Below are positions 1 to 8,798 of a stretch of DNA of 64,000 nucleotides, in pieces. The stretch covers positions 1,748,847 through 1,812,846 of the forward strand of contig NZ_KV440953.1 of NCBI RefSeq assembly GCF_001636425.1, in the 5' to 3' direction. A program made the position numbers and the translations under genes. Position 1 is the first letter of the stretch, and every line of letters starts with the position of its first letter. Origin of the DNA: Heyndrickxia acidicola (GTDB lineage: Bacteria; Bacillota; Bacilli; Bacillales; Bacillaceae_C). The notes below the pieces were generated by a model, which was not told the DNA's origin, searched no databases, and was given only the letters and a program-made list of their open reading frames with translations.

Positions 1-1075
1 TAAAAAGCTCAGCTACTCCCTGGCCCATTGTTACGGTTACGATGCCATATTCCTGTTCTTTTTTACTGGAAGGCTGTTCCTCAAGCTGGTTATGGGTTTC
101 ACCCACAATATTAGTATGCTGCTGCCTCATGTTTTCAATTTTCATATTGATAAGACTGCCATACTGCTGCCCATAGGTAAGCACTTTGCCAGGTTCTTCA
201 GAATGAATATGAACTTTTGCAAGTTCATCATCCGAAATGACCAATAAGGAGTCACCGTATTGACTTAGGTCGTTACGGAAGCTTTCTTCATTAAAAGAAT
301 TACCTTTTAATTTTTCTTTTTCAAATTTCACCATGAATTCGGTACAGTAACCGAATTTAATATCTTCCGTTTTCATAAAGCCCTGGACGTTTTTATGATG
401 TTCGGCATTGACAAGCTCATCCATTTTAGGCATTTGATATGCTGAATCCGAAAGGGCCGTCCCCTTTAATTCAGCTAAAAATCCCTCTAAAATATAAACA
501 AGTCCCTGCCCACCGCTATCGACTACACCCACTTCTTTTAAAACAGGCAATAAATCTGGTGTTCTATTCAATGAAGCATTGGCTTCTTTCACAATCAGTT
601 CCATAAGGGACACAATGTCGGACTGCTTTTTAGATTCCTGAACTCCTTTTTTGGCTGAATCCTTAGCAACTGTCAAAATCGTTCCCTCTACCGGTTTCAT
701 AACAGCCTTATAGGCAGTTTCTACACCTGATTCATACGCAGATGCAAATTCGATGCTTGAGATGGAAGACTTCGTTTCAATTGCTTTCGCAAATCCTCTG
801 AAGATCTGCGATAGGATAACACCCGAGTTGCCCCGTGCCCCCATTAATAATCCTTTTGACAGCGAAAGCGCTACAGCGCCAATGTGTTCCTGAACATTTT
901 TTTGGACTTCTTTCGCACCTGAAGTCATGGTTAAATTCATGTTTGTCCCAGTATCGCCATCCGGAACGGGAAAAACATTAAGGGCATCTACCGTTTTTGC
1001 ATTGGCCGACAGGTTATTGGCACCTTTAATCACCATTTCGGCGAATCGTTTTCCATCTAATGATGTCATAACCAC
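1..1075 (-). CDS. fakA: Fatty acid kinase catalytic subunit FakA (DAK2/DhaL protein), C-terminus cut off by window edge
   Basis: The minus-strand frame is open from a GTG at 1075 to the window edge, giving about 358 residues of a family usually near 550. The N-terminal DhaL/DAK2 domain shows the DGDTGTNM nucleotide/Mg-binding motif at about residues 39-46. In the family, FakA phosphorylates fatty acids presented by FakB for phospholipid synthesis. The GTG is chosen because an AAGGAGG ribosome site lies nine bases upstream; an in-frame ATG at 1069 is the alternative. It follows yloU by 18 bases, so the two are probably one operon, as in B. subtilis (yloU-yloV). The far C-terminal domain is not visible. 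Confidence 0.93.
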   Translation of the reverse strand, partial: MVMTSLDGKRFAEMVIKGANNLSANAKTVDALNVFPVPDGDTGTNMNLTMTSGAKEVQKNVQEHIGAVALSLSKGLLMGARGNSGVILSQIFRGFAKAIETKSSISSIEFASAYESGVETAYKAVMKPVEGTILTVAKDSAKKGVQESKKQSDIVSLMELIVKEANASLNRTPDLLPVLKEVGVVDSGGQGLVYILEGFLAELKGTALSDSAYQMPKMDELVNAEHHKNVQGFMKTEDIKFGYCTEFMVKFEKEKLKGNSFNEESFRNDLSQYGDSLLVISDDELAKVHIHSEEPGKVLTYGQQYGSLINMKIENMRQQHTNIVGETHNQLEEQPSSKKEQEYGIVTVTMGQGVAELF

Positions 1076-1093
1076 GAATGATTTCCTCCTTAA

Positions 1094-1456
1094 CTAGGGG
1101 TTCGTTACACGAACTCCTTGAACGTAGATATTTATTGATTCAACAGATAAACCAATGGTCTTATCCAAAGTGTATTTCACCTTTGATTGAACATTATGAG
1201 CTATTTCAGATATCTTCGTTCCATACCCCACAATAATATACATATCGATATGGACTTCATCGTTTTCCTGGCGAACAATGACACCCCGAGAGAAATTTTC
1301 TTTACGTAAAATGTCGGTTATCCCGTCTTTAATCTGGCTTTTTGAAGCCATCCCCACAATGCCATAGCAATCAACAGCTGCACCGCCGGCAATAGTGGCA
1401 ATTACATCATTTGATATATCGATTTGACCATAAGTTGTTTTCATTTCAATGGACAT
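1094..1456 (-). CDS. yloU: Asp23/Gls24 family envelope-stress protein YloU
   Basis: This 120-residue protein has the compact Asp23/Gls24 fold pattern, including an N-terminal block around VIATIAGGAAVDCYGIVGM and a C-terminal NIYVQGV strand. Family members are membrane-associated or cytoplasmic factors linked to cell-envelope homeostasis; no enzymatic activity is known. The ATG at 1456 is preceded by AAGGGGGAACGG. It is the first gene of a probable yloU-fakA operon reading away from rpmB, the same pairing as in B. subtilis, where the fatty-acid kinase follows. The assignment is strong from sequence and neighbourhood; the molecular role is inferred only from the family. Confidence 0.93.
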   Translation of the reverse strand: MSIEMKTTYGQIDISNDVIATIAGGAAVDCYGIVGMASKSQIKDGITDILRKENFSRGVIVRQENDEVHIDMYIIVGYGTKISEIAHNVQSKVKYTLDKTIGLSVESINIYVQGVRVTNP

Positions 1457-1563
1457 TTTCCGTTCCCCCTTACCGCTATAATACGGAATTCTGACTAGCT
1501 ATCGTCATTTTACTATAATACCAATTTTTTTAAAAGAGAATCTAAACAATTGCCAAATAGCTA

Positions 1564-1602
1564 TTGAAGTATTGCATTCTAAAAGGTTGTATGATAAATT
1601 AT
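1564..1602 (+). promoter_or_regulatory. Candidate rpmB promoter region
   Basis: An AT-rich stretch before rpmB holds TTGCAT, 17 bases, then TAAATT, and an overlapping TATGAT. No arrangement matches the SigA consensus well, so the exact hexamers are uncertain. The position, about 80 bases before a plus-strand gene that diverges from yloU, makes a promoter here necessary. Confidence 0.35.
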
Positions 1603-1681
1603 TAAGGTATCTTTAATGATGAAAATGTGAAGTAATGAAACAACGGATATTTCAACTTCATAGGCGAGGAGGGAAACTTAA

Positions 1682-1870
1682 ATGCCAAAACAATGCGTAA
1701 TTACTGGCCGTAAAACTCGTTCAGGTAATTCTCGTTCCCACGCGATGAACGCTAACAAGCGTACTTGGGGAGCAAACCTTCAAAAAGTTCGCATTCTTGT
1801 AGACGGTAAGCCTAAGCGTGTCTGGGTTTCTGCAAGAGCTTTAAAATCGGGTAAAGTTGAACGTGTATAA
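1682..1870 (+). CDS. rpmB: 50S ribosomal protein L28
   Basis: This 62-residue basic protein has the L28 signature: [10 protein letters not shown] at the start, the [15 protein letters not shown] block, and [22 protein letters not shown] towards the C-terminus in two adjoining segments. It is a component of the large ribosomal subunit. A GGCGAGGAGGG ribosome site precedes the ATG. There is no Cys pair of the zinc-binding L28 type (only one Cys, residue 5), so this is the zinc-independent form. It is monocistronic, diverges from yloU, and is closed by a hairpin terminator at 1883-1910. The arrangement is identical to B. subtilis. Confidence 0.98.
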   Translation: MPKQCVITGRKTRSGNSRSHAMNANKRTWGANLQKVRILVDGKPKRVWVSARALKSGKVERV

Positions 1871-1882
1871 TAATCGGGAAAA

Positions 1883-1910
1883 AGTATCCATTTAAGTGGA
1901 TGCTTTTTTT
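1883..1910 (+). terminator. rpmB intrinsic terminator
   Basis: The stem AGTATCCA pairs with TGGATGCT (one G-T pair) around a 6-base loop and is followed by a run of seven T, beginning 12 bases after the rpmB stop codon. Confidence 0.9.
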
Positions 1911-1998
1911 GCTTGTATTCATACATAGCTGATATTAATATCCACTAGCCGATAGGCGCTAAAGCTATACAGAGACTAATTTGGTAAAACTTTATTTA

Positions 1999-2146
1999 AA
2001 GCTGTGTTAAATTTCAATGTTGATAACTGCTCGTTTTTTCGTTCCTTTCTTTACTGTAACCTTTCAGCTGTGCTGAAAGGTTACAGTAAAGAAAGGAACG
2101 TTTCATACGAATGAGCCAAAAAACAACAGTGTCGTTTAACAAAGCC
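1999..2146. repeat. Family A dispersed repeat, copy 1, with a perfect 29-bp palindromic core
   Basis: This fills the rpmB-spoVM gap. The left flank (TTAAATTTCAATGTTGATAA from about 2007) is almost identical to that of the copy at 45.36 kb. The right flank reads AATGAGCCAAAAAACAACAG and then TTTAACAAAGCC. Between them, 2040-2068 is the exact reverse complement of 2072-2100 (29-bp arms, 3-base loop TGT). The outer ends are imperfect inverted repeats (AGCTGTGTTAAA and GGCTTTGTTAAA). There is no ORF and no recognisable gene. It could be a MITE-like element or template for a structured RNA; function is unknown. Confidence 0.8.
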
Positions 2147-2179
2147 TTATTTAAAGTAAAATTTTATTCATTCTGTTGC

Positions 2180-2210
2180 AAAATAAAAGCACCCAATCGG
2201 GTGCTTTAAA
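2180..2210 (-). terminator. spoVM intrinsic terminator
   Basis: On the minus strand AAAGCACCC pairs with GGGTGCTTT across a short ATT-type loop and is followed by TTATTTT. It lies 13 bases after the spoVM stop. Confidence 0.85.
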
Positions 2211-2222
2211 GCATCAGTTTCA

Positions 2223-2303
2223 CTATTCTTTTTTGAATGTCCCCAGCATAGCACGTACAATTCCACCCAGGAATTTAGGCAATTTAATGGTATAAAATTT
2301 CAT
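2223..2303 (-). CDS. spoVM: Stage V sporulation protein SpoVM (26 aa)
   Basis: A 26-codon ORF begins MKFYTIKLPKFLGGIVRAML and ends with a basic GTFKKE tail, matching B. subtilis SpoVM almost residue for residue. SpoVM is an amphipathic helix made in the mother cell. It recognises the positive curvature of the forespore outer membrane, anchors SpoIVA for coat assembly and inhibits FtsH. Pro-9, needed for shallow membrane insertion, is present. A very strong GAGGAGGG ribosome site lies six bases before the ATG, and a terminator follows. I could not pick out an unambiguous SigE promoter in the 200 bases upstream. It is easily missed because of its size. Confidence 0.97.
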   Translation of the reverse strand: MKFYTIKLPKFLGGIVRAMLGTFKKE

Positions 2304-2502
2304 TAATTTCCCTCCTCATCAATCTAAAAACTACTCAACTCCTTTGCTTGGTATCATATTCAAGCAAAACGAGCCATTAGCAGGGCTTGCATAGAATGAA
2401 ATGAAAATAAATGAACATCAGCAGCCTATATTTCTTTCAATCCATTATATTCATCCCCAATGGAGAGAGAGCACATTAAATGAAAAATAGGCGTCTGCTA
2501 AT

Positions 2503-3153
2503 TTAATCTTGACTTCTTACCATCAATAATATGCCTTTTGAAAAAGAAAAAGTACCTGAATCTTGAATTAGTTCATTACTTATGCACAGAGAAGTACCCC
2601 TTGTAATTTGTTTATTTTCCAGTGGGTATTTAAATCCCTTCAAAGTCAGCCCCTCAACCCTTGAGGAAATGGGTATAAACGAAAGATACTTTCTATCGGG
2701 CATAAGGGAAATAGAATACTCTCCAGGTACATATGCTGCAATTTGATTTTGTTTGTCAATAATACTAATTTGTACATGAGAAGATAAGACATTTTGCCTT
2801 GTTAAAAGCAGCACATTTGCAAAATAATGGTCAGCACGGCCCCCGGTTGCAGCAAAGATCCGTATACAGGATGAATTTTGTTGAATTGCCCAATCCAGGG
2901 CCAGCTCCAAATCGGTCTCGTCTTTTTCAGGCTTATATTGTTTTATTCGATTACATTTAGCAGAAATCAGCATGCGCTCCTCATCTGACACTGAATCAAA
3001 ATCCCCAAAAGCCATTTCCGGCTCAATACCTGCAGAAATTAAGTGCAGAACACCTCTGTCAACTCCAACCCAAATGACATTATTTCGCTGGAAACGTGTT
3101 AAATCAGGCAAATATTGTTCGGGACCGCCCGCTATGATATGGATATCTGTCAA
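2503..3153 (-). CDS. thiN: Thiamine pyrophosphokinase
   Basis: This 216-residue protein transfers pyrophosphate from ATP to thiamine, giving thiamine diphosphate. The acidic metal-site motif AFGDFDS lies near residue 50, KDETDLELALDWA near 80 and GGRADHY near 105. The C-terminal beta domain ends in SFSKGILLMVRS, as in B. subtilis ThiN (YloS). The start is a TTG at 3153, preceded by GGGCAGGTG; no better ATG exists. It sits between spoVM and rpe as in B. subtilis but is separated from rpe by about 250 bases holding a family B repeat. Confidence 0.95.
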   Translation of the reverse strand: MTDIHIIAGGPEQYLPDLTRFQRNNVIWVGVDRGVLHLISAGIEPEMAFGDFDSVSDEERMLISAKCNRIKQYKPEKDETDLELALDWAIQQNSSCIRIFAATGGRADHYFANVLLLTRQNVLSSHVQISIIDKQNQIAAYVPGEYSISLMPDRKYLSFIPISSRVEGLTLKGFKYPLENKQITRGTSLCISNELIQDSGTFSFSKGILLMVRSQD

Positions 3154-3181
3154 TTAAAGCACCTGCCCAGTAATTAATATA

Positions 3182-3349
3182 TAACAGAAAGCTGTTTTCA
3201 CATAGATTGTTGTTTCACGTACAAAGGATTATTCCGTGTTTTGTCTGTCTTCGTGGCATCTTTTCGTGTGCTGTTCACACGTTTTTATACTAAATATATA
3301 AAAAATGATATTTTTGTGTCCAATAGCAACAAAGTTTACGAAAGGAGCC
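3182..3349 (+). repeat. Family B dispersed repeat, copy 1 (about 168 bp)
   Basis: This aligns over its whole length with the copies at 34860-35017 (same orientation) and 47660-47832 (inverted). Shared blocks are GCTGTTTTCACATAGATT, TTGTCTGTCTTCGTGGCA (TTTTGTCTGTCTTCGTGGCA here), TCCAATAGCAACAAA, and the right end TTTACGAAAGGAGCC. The left end is eroded (AACAGAAAGCTG rather than GGCTCTGTTAAAGGCTG). It lies between the rpe terminator and thiN and contains no ORF worth calling. A MITE-like, non-autonomous mobile element is the likeliest explanation. Confidence 0.75.
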
Positions 3350-3358
3350 TGACAGAAT

Positions 3359-3388
3359 GAAAAAAGAGGCTGGCACATATCGCCAGCC
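3359..3388 (-). terminator. rpe intrinsic terminator
   Basis: On the minus strand GGCTGGC pairs with GCCAGCC around a 7-base loop, followed by TCTTTTTTC. It closes the operon that ends with rpe, before the family B repeat. Confidence 0.9.
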
Positions 3389-3402
3389 GCCTATACAATG
3401 CA

Positions 3403-4062
3403 TTATTTGTTCATTGCACCATTGCGAATCGTTTGAATGGCTGCCCCTCGGTCTTTTTGCCCGTAAATGGCAGAGCCCGCAACCAGGACATTCGCGCCCG
3501 CTTCTGTACAAATTCTTGCTGTTTCAGCGTTGATTCCTCCATCTACTTCAATTTCAATGGAAAGTCCTTTTTCATCAGCCAAGGCTTTAACCTCTGCTAT
3601 TTTAGGGACAACCGAATCAATAAAAGCTTGTCCCCCAAAGCCAGGATTAACAGTCATTAATAAAACCAAATCTACATCCTGAATGACATGCTTAATCATT
3701 TCGACTGGAGTGGCAGGATTAAGCACCACTCCTGCTTTCACACCATGTGAACGTATCAGTTGAATCGTTCTATGCAAATGCGTACATGCTTCAGCATGAA
3801 CAGATAAATAGTCTGCACCGGCTTTTGCAAATACTTCAATATGCGGATCCGGATTTTCCACCATTAGATGGACATCAAGCGGAAGATCTGTCACCGGGCG
3901 AATTGCTTCCACAACAAGGGAACCAATTGTAATATTAGGAACAAAATGGCCATCCATCACATCTACATGGATATAATCCGCTCCGCCTTTTTCTACGTCT
4001 TTAATTTCTTCTGCCAGTTTTGCAAAATCGGCTGAAAGAATAGAAGGTGCAATTTTCACCAT
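3403..4062 (-). CDS. rpe: Ribulose-phosphate 3-epimerase
   Basis: This 219-residue TIM barrel interconverts ribulose-5-phosphate and xylulose-5-phosphate in the pentose phosphate pathway. Visible motifs are SILSADF near the N-terminus, [12 protein letters not shown] near residue 33 (metal ligands and catalytic Asp), HLMVENP near 65, [10 protein letters not shown] near 139 (phosphate loop) and EVDGGIN near 173 with the second catalytic Asp. The length is normal. It begins two bases after rsgA with a modest CGAGG site and is the last gene of the run, closed by a terminator. Confidence 0.97.
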   Translation of the reverse strand: MVKIAPSILSADFAKLAEEIKDVEKGGADYIHVDVMDGHFVPNITIGSLVVEAIRPVTDLPLDVHLMVENPDPHIEVFAKAGADYLSVHAEACTHLHRTIQLIRSHGVKAGVVLNPATPVEMIKHVIQDVDLVLLMTVNPGFGGQAFIDSVVPKIAEVKALADEKGLSIEIEVDGGINAETARICTEAGANVLVAGSAIYGQKDRGAAIQTIRNGAMNK

Positions 4063-4064
4063 TT

Positions 4065-4946
4065 TTAATACCTCGGCTTTCTGTCTTTAATTTCTTGAAG
4101 GAATTGTAAATAATGTTCATATCGATAATCTGGAATCTCTCCGCCTTCAACTGCTGCCTTCACAGCACACTTGGGTTCGTTTAAATGGAGGCATCCGCGA
4201 AACTTGCATTCTGAGCTCCTTTTTACCATCTCTGGGAAACAGTCTCCCAGTTGATCAGCTTCTAGAGAATCGAGTTCAAGTGCGCTGAAACCAGGTGTGT
4301 CCGCAACCAGGCCATCCGCAACCTCAATTAACTCTACATGCCTAGTGGTATGCTTTCCTCTTCCTAAATGAGAGGAAATCATGCTTGTCTTCAACTGAAG
4401 ATTTGTATTTAACGCATTCAGCATTGACGATTTCCCAACACCGGATTGCCCTGCCACCACGCTTGTCATACCTTTTAGCAAAGGCAGGATATCCTTCATT
4501 CCTGCATCTGTTTTTGCTGATGTCCGAACCACCTGGTATCCTATTATCTCATAATCCCTTGCTTTTTTCTCTAAATCTGCTTTTTCTTCTTCGGTTAGGA
4601 GATCCAATTTGGAAATGCATATAATCGGCTCAATATTATTAGATTCTACTATGACTAAAAAACGGTCAAGCAAAGAGGTGCTGAAATCAGGTTCTTTTGC
4701 AGAAAAAACGAGAATGGCCTGATCTACATTGGCTATCGGAGGACGTACGAGTTCATTCGTTCTCTCCTTTATTTCCATCAAATAACCCTCACGATCGTTA
4801 TCAGCCTGGTAAACAACGTAATCTCCGACCAAGGGGGTAATTTTATTTTTTCTAAAAACACCTCTGCCTCTGCATTGTATAACTTTTTCGTTATCCAAAA
4901 CGTAGTAAAATCCGCTCAGTGCTTTAATTATTTTTCCTTCCGGCAT
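4065..4946 (-). CDS. rsgA: Ribosome small subunit-dependent GTPase RsgA (CpgA/YloQ)
   Basis: This 293-residue circularly permuted GTPase helps mature the 30S subunit. The order is an N-terminal OB fold (to about residue 70), the G4 motif ISKLD near 120, the P-loop GQSGVGKSS near 167, the switch segment [12 protein letters not shown]3 DTPGF near 217, and a C-terminal zinc knuckle with Cys-His-Cys ([14 protein letters not shown]). Length and motif order are normal. It lies 21 bases after prkC; in B. subtilis the homologue is a PrkC substrate, so the adjacency fits. The ATG has a GAGGAG site. Confidence 0.97.
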   Translation of the reverse strand: MPEGKIIKALSGFYYVLDNEKVIQCRGRGVFRKNKITPLVGDYVVYQADNDREGYLMEIKERTNELVRPPIANVDQAILVFSAKEPDFSTSLLDRFLVIVESNNIEPIICISKLDLLTEEEKADLEKKARDYEIIGYQVVRTSAKTDAGMKDILPLLKGMTSVVAGQSGVGKSSMLNALNTNLQLKTSMISSHLGRGKHTTRHVELIEVADGLVADTPGFSALELDSLEADQLGDCFPEMVKRSSECKFRGCLHLNEPKCAVKAAVEGGEIPDYRYEHYLQFLQEIKDRKPRY

Positions 4947-4967
4947 TGGTTCACTCCTCTAAAATTT

Positions 4968-6941
4968 TTAGCTGTCAGGATAATTTACCGTTTCTCCGGC
5001 AATAACCGTGTTATCCCTCATCACCTTATAATACGCTTTTTTTCCTTGTTCTACTGTAAGCTGCAATTTTTTAGTCGTCGTGCTGGTGATTTGAAACGTC
5101 TCATACGGTTCAGAAATATCATTGTTCATATCTTCTATAAAAATTTGGACTTCCTGAGGCTCCCCCTGTTTAGTAGGCTCATAAGGAATGGTAATTTCCT
5201 TATCAACTGTTTTAGGCGGCAGTTCCTTAGGACCTTTAGACATCACTACTTGAACAGTATCTCCCTTTTCAAGCTGAGTACCTGCTTTTGGATCCTGAGA
5301 AATCACATGGCCCTCTTTTACTGTATCGGAATTTTCCTCCGCAGTCATATTAATTAACAGACCTGTTGACTGTGAATAATCACTTAAATCTTTAGCCGTA
5401 TAGTCGCTTAAATCAGCCACAGGAATTTTTTCAGGCCCCTTGCTGACGGTAAAAGTCAAATCAGTATCTCCAGGAACTACCTCTTGACCTGCAGCTGGTG
5501 TTTGGGAGATGATGGTTCCTGCCGGTGCATCATCTGTTGTTTCATTTTCATTAATACTTTTAAAATTCAAGGGTTTCAGGAGATTGACAATATCATCATA
5601 CGACCTCCCGGTATAATCCGACAGCTCCGTTTTTTCTTTACCAGTACTGACATACAGATCAACGGAAGTACCATCACTAACCGACGAACCTGATGCGGGG
5701 TCGGTTTTTATAACGTGTCCGTTATCAACGCTATTATTAGGTGCATTAATCGTATCACCGACCTTAAGACCTGAGGAAACAATAGATGTCATAGCATCTT
5801 TTAAACTATCGTTTGCAACATCAGGAACGGCAACTGACTTTGGACTCATCATTTTTGGAACCAGAACTGCTCCCAAAACACCCGCGATAAGAAACAGCAA
5901 AAGGATGATAAGTAAAACCCAGGGCCATTTCCGCCGTTTTTTCTTTTTATCCTTCCCATTCTGATCATGGGGGAAGTTCTTATTTGACTCGTTCATTTCA
6001 GCCTTTGAATGTACGAGTGTTGCATCCTTATCCGAGCCTTCAAGTGAGCCAGTTATAATAGGGACTGCTTTTGTCACCTCATCATCAGCAGGGATCTCAA
6101 ACTTGTTTTCATTAATGCGTTCCGGATCAAGGGCAGTATGTATGTCTTCTGCCATTTCTTCAACTGAATCATACCTCATGAAAGGATCTTTGGCAGTTGA
6201 TTTTAAAATTATGTTCTCCACACTTTGAGGAATGCTTGAATTCCATCTTTTTGGAGAAGGAGTTTCTGTTTGCAAATGTTTTAGAGCGATTGCAACTGCA
6301 GATTCGCCAGAAAAAGGGAGTCTGCCTGTCAATAATTCGAACATAACGATTCCGAGTGAGTAAATATCCGATTTTCTTGTAGCCATACCTCCACGCGCCT
6401 GTTCAGGAGATAAATAATGGACTGAACCAAGAACAGAATTGGTTTGGGTAATTGAAGTAGAAGTTAGTGCCATCGCTATCCCAAAATCAGTGATTTTTAC
6501 ATTGCCGCTGTGGTCCAGCAAAATGTTATGCGGCTTTATATCCCGATGGATAATGTGATTATGGTGGGCATGTGAAATAGCTGAAGCAAGCTGTCCCATA
6601 ATATCCAAGGATTTTTCAACTGAAATAGGGTAATGCTGTTGTATGTATTGCTTTAAAGTCATCCCTTCTACGTATTCCATTACAATGTAGTATATGTCAT
6701 CTTCTTCTCCAACATCGTATACACTTACGATATTAGGATGAACCAGGCTTGTAGCAGATTGGGCTTCTCTTTGAAAACGATGAATAAATTCCGGTTCATT
6801 TGCAAAATCTAAGCGCAGAATCTTTACCGCAACATCCCTGTCCAAAATCATGTCTCTGGCAAGGTAAACCTTTGCCATTCCGCCGCCGCCAATCATTCTA
6901 AGAATCTTATAGCGGTCATTTACACGTCTGCCAATCAGCAT
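4968..6941 (-). CDS. prkC: Ser/Thr protein kinase PrkC with three PASTA repeats
   Basis: This 657-residue membrane kinase has a cytoplasmic Hanks-type domain: Gly loop IGGGGMAKVY at about 17-26, Lys40, HRDIKPHN, DFG and SPEQARGG. A basic linker (KKKKRRK) and one membrane span (about 345-367) lead to three extracellular PASTA repeats and a C-terminal Ig-like tail. In the family, PASTA repeats bind muropeptides and the kinase controls germination and stationary-phase processes. It overlaps prpC by seven bases, so kinase and phosphatase are probably translationally coupled. The ribosome site (GCGGGTG) is weak, consistent with coupling. Confidence 0.97.
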   Translation of the reverse strand: MLIGRRVNDRYKILRMIGGGGMAKVYLARDMILDRDVAVKILRLDFANEPEFIHRFQREAQSATSLVHPNIVSVYDVGEEDDIYYIVMEYVEGMTLKQYIQQHYPISVEKSLDIMGQLASAISHAHHNHIIHRDIKPHNILLDHSGNVKITDFGIAMALTSTSITQTNSVLGSVHYLSPEQARGGMATRKSDIYSLGIVMFELLTGRLPFSGESAVAIALKHLQTETPSPKRWNSSIPQSVENIILKSTAKDPFMRYDSVEEMAEDIHTALDPERINENKFEIPADDEVTKAVPIITGSLEGSDKDATLVHSKAEMNESNKNFPHDQNGKDKKKKRRKWPWVLLIILLLFLIAGVLGAVLVPKMMSPKSVAVPDVANDSLKDAMTSIVSSGLKVGDTINAPNNSVDNGHVIKTDPASGSSVSDGTSVDLYVSTGKEKTELSDYTGRSYDDIVNLLKPLNFKSINENETTDDAPAGTIISQTPAAGQEVVPGDTDLTFTVSKGPEKIPVADLSDYTAKDLSDYSQSTGLLINMTAEENSDTVKEGHVISQDPKAGTQLEKGDTVQVVMSKGPKELPPKTVDKEITIPYEPTKQGEPQEVQIFIEDMNNDISEPYETFQITSTTTKKLQLTVEQGKKAYYKVMRDNTVIAGETVNYPDS

Positions 6942-7696
6942 TCATTACACCCGCTTTCATTATTCGGAGCAAATTGAATGATGATAAGCGTTATATTATC
7001 TTCCCCGCCATTTTGGTTGGCCATTGTAATCAATTTATCGGCCTTTTCCGAAAGGGGCATTTCCTCTAACAGGATTTTCTGCATGGATTGCTCTGATACC
7101 TTATTAGAAAGCCCATCTGAACAAAGCAAAAGATAATCTCCTTCTTCATGGATAATCGTAAGGAAATCAGCTCGAATGCTGTCTTCTGTTCCAAGCGCTT
7201 TTAAAATAAGATTTTTTCTGGGATGATGCTCGGCATCTTCTTTTGTGATCTGTCCCGTTTTAACTAGTTCGTTCACTAAAGTATGATCATCTGTGAGCTG
7301 TTTAAATCCATTTTCATTTAGAATATAACAACGGCTGTCACCTATATTGGCAATGGTCGTGAAATGATCGGTACAAACTGCCGCAACAACCGTTGTTCCC
7401 ATCCCTTCACACTCTTTATGATTTTGTGCATGCAGGTAAACAGCCTGATTAATTTCAGAGATTTTATCTTTCAGCCAATTTTCAGCTTGTTCAGGACTCT
7501 GCATTTCCTCTGTGTTTTCAAAGCGATCTTTAAATAATTTCACTGTCATCTCACTTGCAACATCGCCAGCATTGTGACCGCCCATGCCATCTGCTACAAT
7601 GGCAAGCCGGTCACCCTTTTTACTGGTGAAAATTCCGCCGCTGTCCTCATTATGCTGACGAACTTTTCCGATGTCTGTTTTAAAAACAGACTCCAT
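6935..7696 (-). CDS. prpC: PP2C-type Ser/Thr phosphatase PrpC
   Basis: This PPM-family, Mn/Mg-dependent phosphatase reverses PrkC phosphorylation. Metal-binding motifs are VADGMGGHNAGD near residue 35, GDSRCY near 118, CSDGLSN near 187 and GGEDNIT near 230. I prefer the ATG at 7696 (253 aa), seven bases after GAGG, to the GTG at 7705 that opens the frame. It lies five bases after rlmN and overlaps prkC, the same gene order as B. subtilis. Confidence 0.96.
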   Translation of the reverse strand: MESVFKTDIGKVRQHNEDSGGIFTSKKGDRLAIVADGMGGHNAGDVASEMTVKLFKDRFENTEEMQSPEQAENWLKDKISEINQAVYLHAQNHKECEGMGTTVVAAVCTDHFTTIANIGDSRCYILNENGFKQLTDDHTLVNELVKTGQITKEDAEHHPRKNLILKALGTEDSIRADFLTIIHEEGDYLLLCSDGLSNKVSEQSMQKILLEEMPLSEKADKLITMANQNGGEDNITLIIIQFAPNNESGCNEC

Positions 7697-7701
7697 AGAC
7701 G

Positions 7702-8796
7702 TCACCTCGTTTCTTCTTTGCGTTCCTTCGCACGGAGCTGTCCGCAGGCAGCATCAATATCGGATCCCTGCTCCCGTCTGATCGTAACGTTTACGCCCCG
7801 TTCTTTGAGGGTTTTTTCAAATTTGAAGATTTGGCTCTTAGGTGTACGTACATAGTCGCGCTCCGGTACATAATTTACCGGAATTAAATTCACATGGCAT
7901 TTCAAGTCTTTTATTAACCTTGCAAGCTCTTCAGCATGCTCTACCTGGTCGTTTACATTTCCAAACAAACCATATTCAAAAGTAACGCGTCTGCCTGTTT
8001 TTTCATTATAATATTTTACTGCTTCAATTAAATCAGGCAGTTTGTATGCCCTGTTAATCGGCATTAATTTTGAGCGAAGCTCTGAATTGGGTGCATGAAG
8101 AGATATCGCAAAGTTAATTTGAATATCTTCATCTGCAAATGTATAAATTTTTGGTACAATTCCACTAGTTGATACTGTAATATGGCGCGCTCCAATATTT
8201 AATGCATCCTTGCTGTTTACAATGCGCAAAAATTTCATAAGCTGGTCATAGTTGTCGAAAGGCTCGCCAATTCCCATTACAACAATAGAGCTCACACGTT
8301 CATTTAATTCATCCAGTGCCTGCTGTACCTTTACAACCTGTGCAACAATTTCTCCAGCCTGCAGATGCCTTTTAAGCCCGCCTAAGGTAGAAGCACAGAA
8401 AGTACAGCCAATTCTGCAGCCTACTTGTGTAGTTACACATATAGAATTACCATATTCATGCCTCATTAAAACTGTTTCAATAGAATAACCGTCATGAAGC
8501 TCAAACAAAAACTTCATCGTTCCGTCGGCTGATGTTTGCTGGATAATGGTATTTAACGTCGTAATAGTAAAACTATTATTTAATTTATCTCGCAGCTGCT
8601 TGGATAAATTGCTCATGTCATCAAAGCTTGTTGCTCTTTTTTGATAAAGCCAATCATAAATTTGAGCGGCTCTAAAGCTTTTTTCCCCATTCTCGGTCAG
8701 CCATTGCTTCAGCTCATCCAGACTCAAAGAATAGATAGAGGAAATAGCCGGTTGTTCATTTACTTTCTTTCTTTTTGTTACTTTTGTTTCTTCCAT
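7702..8796 (-). CDS. rlmN: Dual-specificity RNA methyltransferase RlmN (radical SAM)
   Basis: This 364-residue enzyme methylates C2 of A2503 in 23S rRNA and A37 in some tRNAs. The radical-SAM cluster motif CRIGCTFC lies near residue 125. GEPFDNYD, the [10 protein letters not shown] segment and a C-terminal DAACGQL with the second catalytic Cys are all present. It begins two bases after rsmB's stop with a GAAGGG site. Synteny (rsmB-rlmN-prpC-prkC) matches B. subtilis yloM-yloN. Confidence 0.96.
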   Translation of the reverse strand: MEETKVTKRKKVNEQPAISSIYSLSLDELKQWLTENGEKSFRAAQIYDWLYQKRATSFDDMSNLSKQLRDKLNNSFTITTLNTIIQQTSADGTMKFLFELHDGYSIETVLMRHEYGNSICVTTQVGCRIGCTFCASTLGGLKRHLQAGEIVAQVVKVQQALDELNERVSSIVVMGIGEPFDNYDQLMKFLRIVNSKDALNIGARHITVSTSGIVPKIYTFADEDIQINFAISLHAPNSELRSKLMPINRAYKLPDLIEAVKYYNEKTGRRVTFEYGLFGNVNDQVEHAEELARLIKDLKCHVNLIPVNYVPERDYVRTPKSQIFKFEKTLKERGVNVTIRREQGSDIDAACGQLRAKERKEETR

Positions 8797-8798
8797 TG

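Noticed and set aside
2304-2460. SigE promoter for spoVM
   Set aside because: AAATATA, 13 bases, CATTTATT is vaguely similar, but matches are too few to call.
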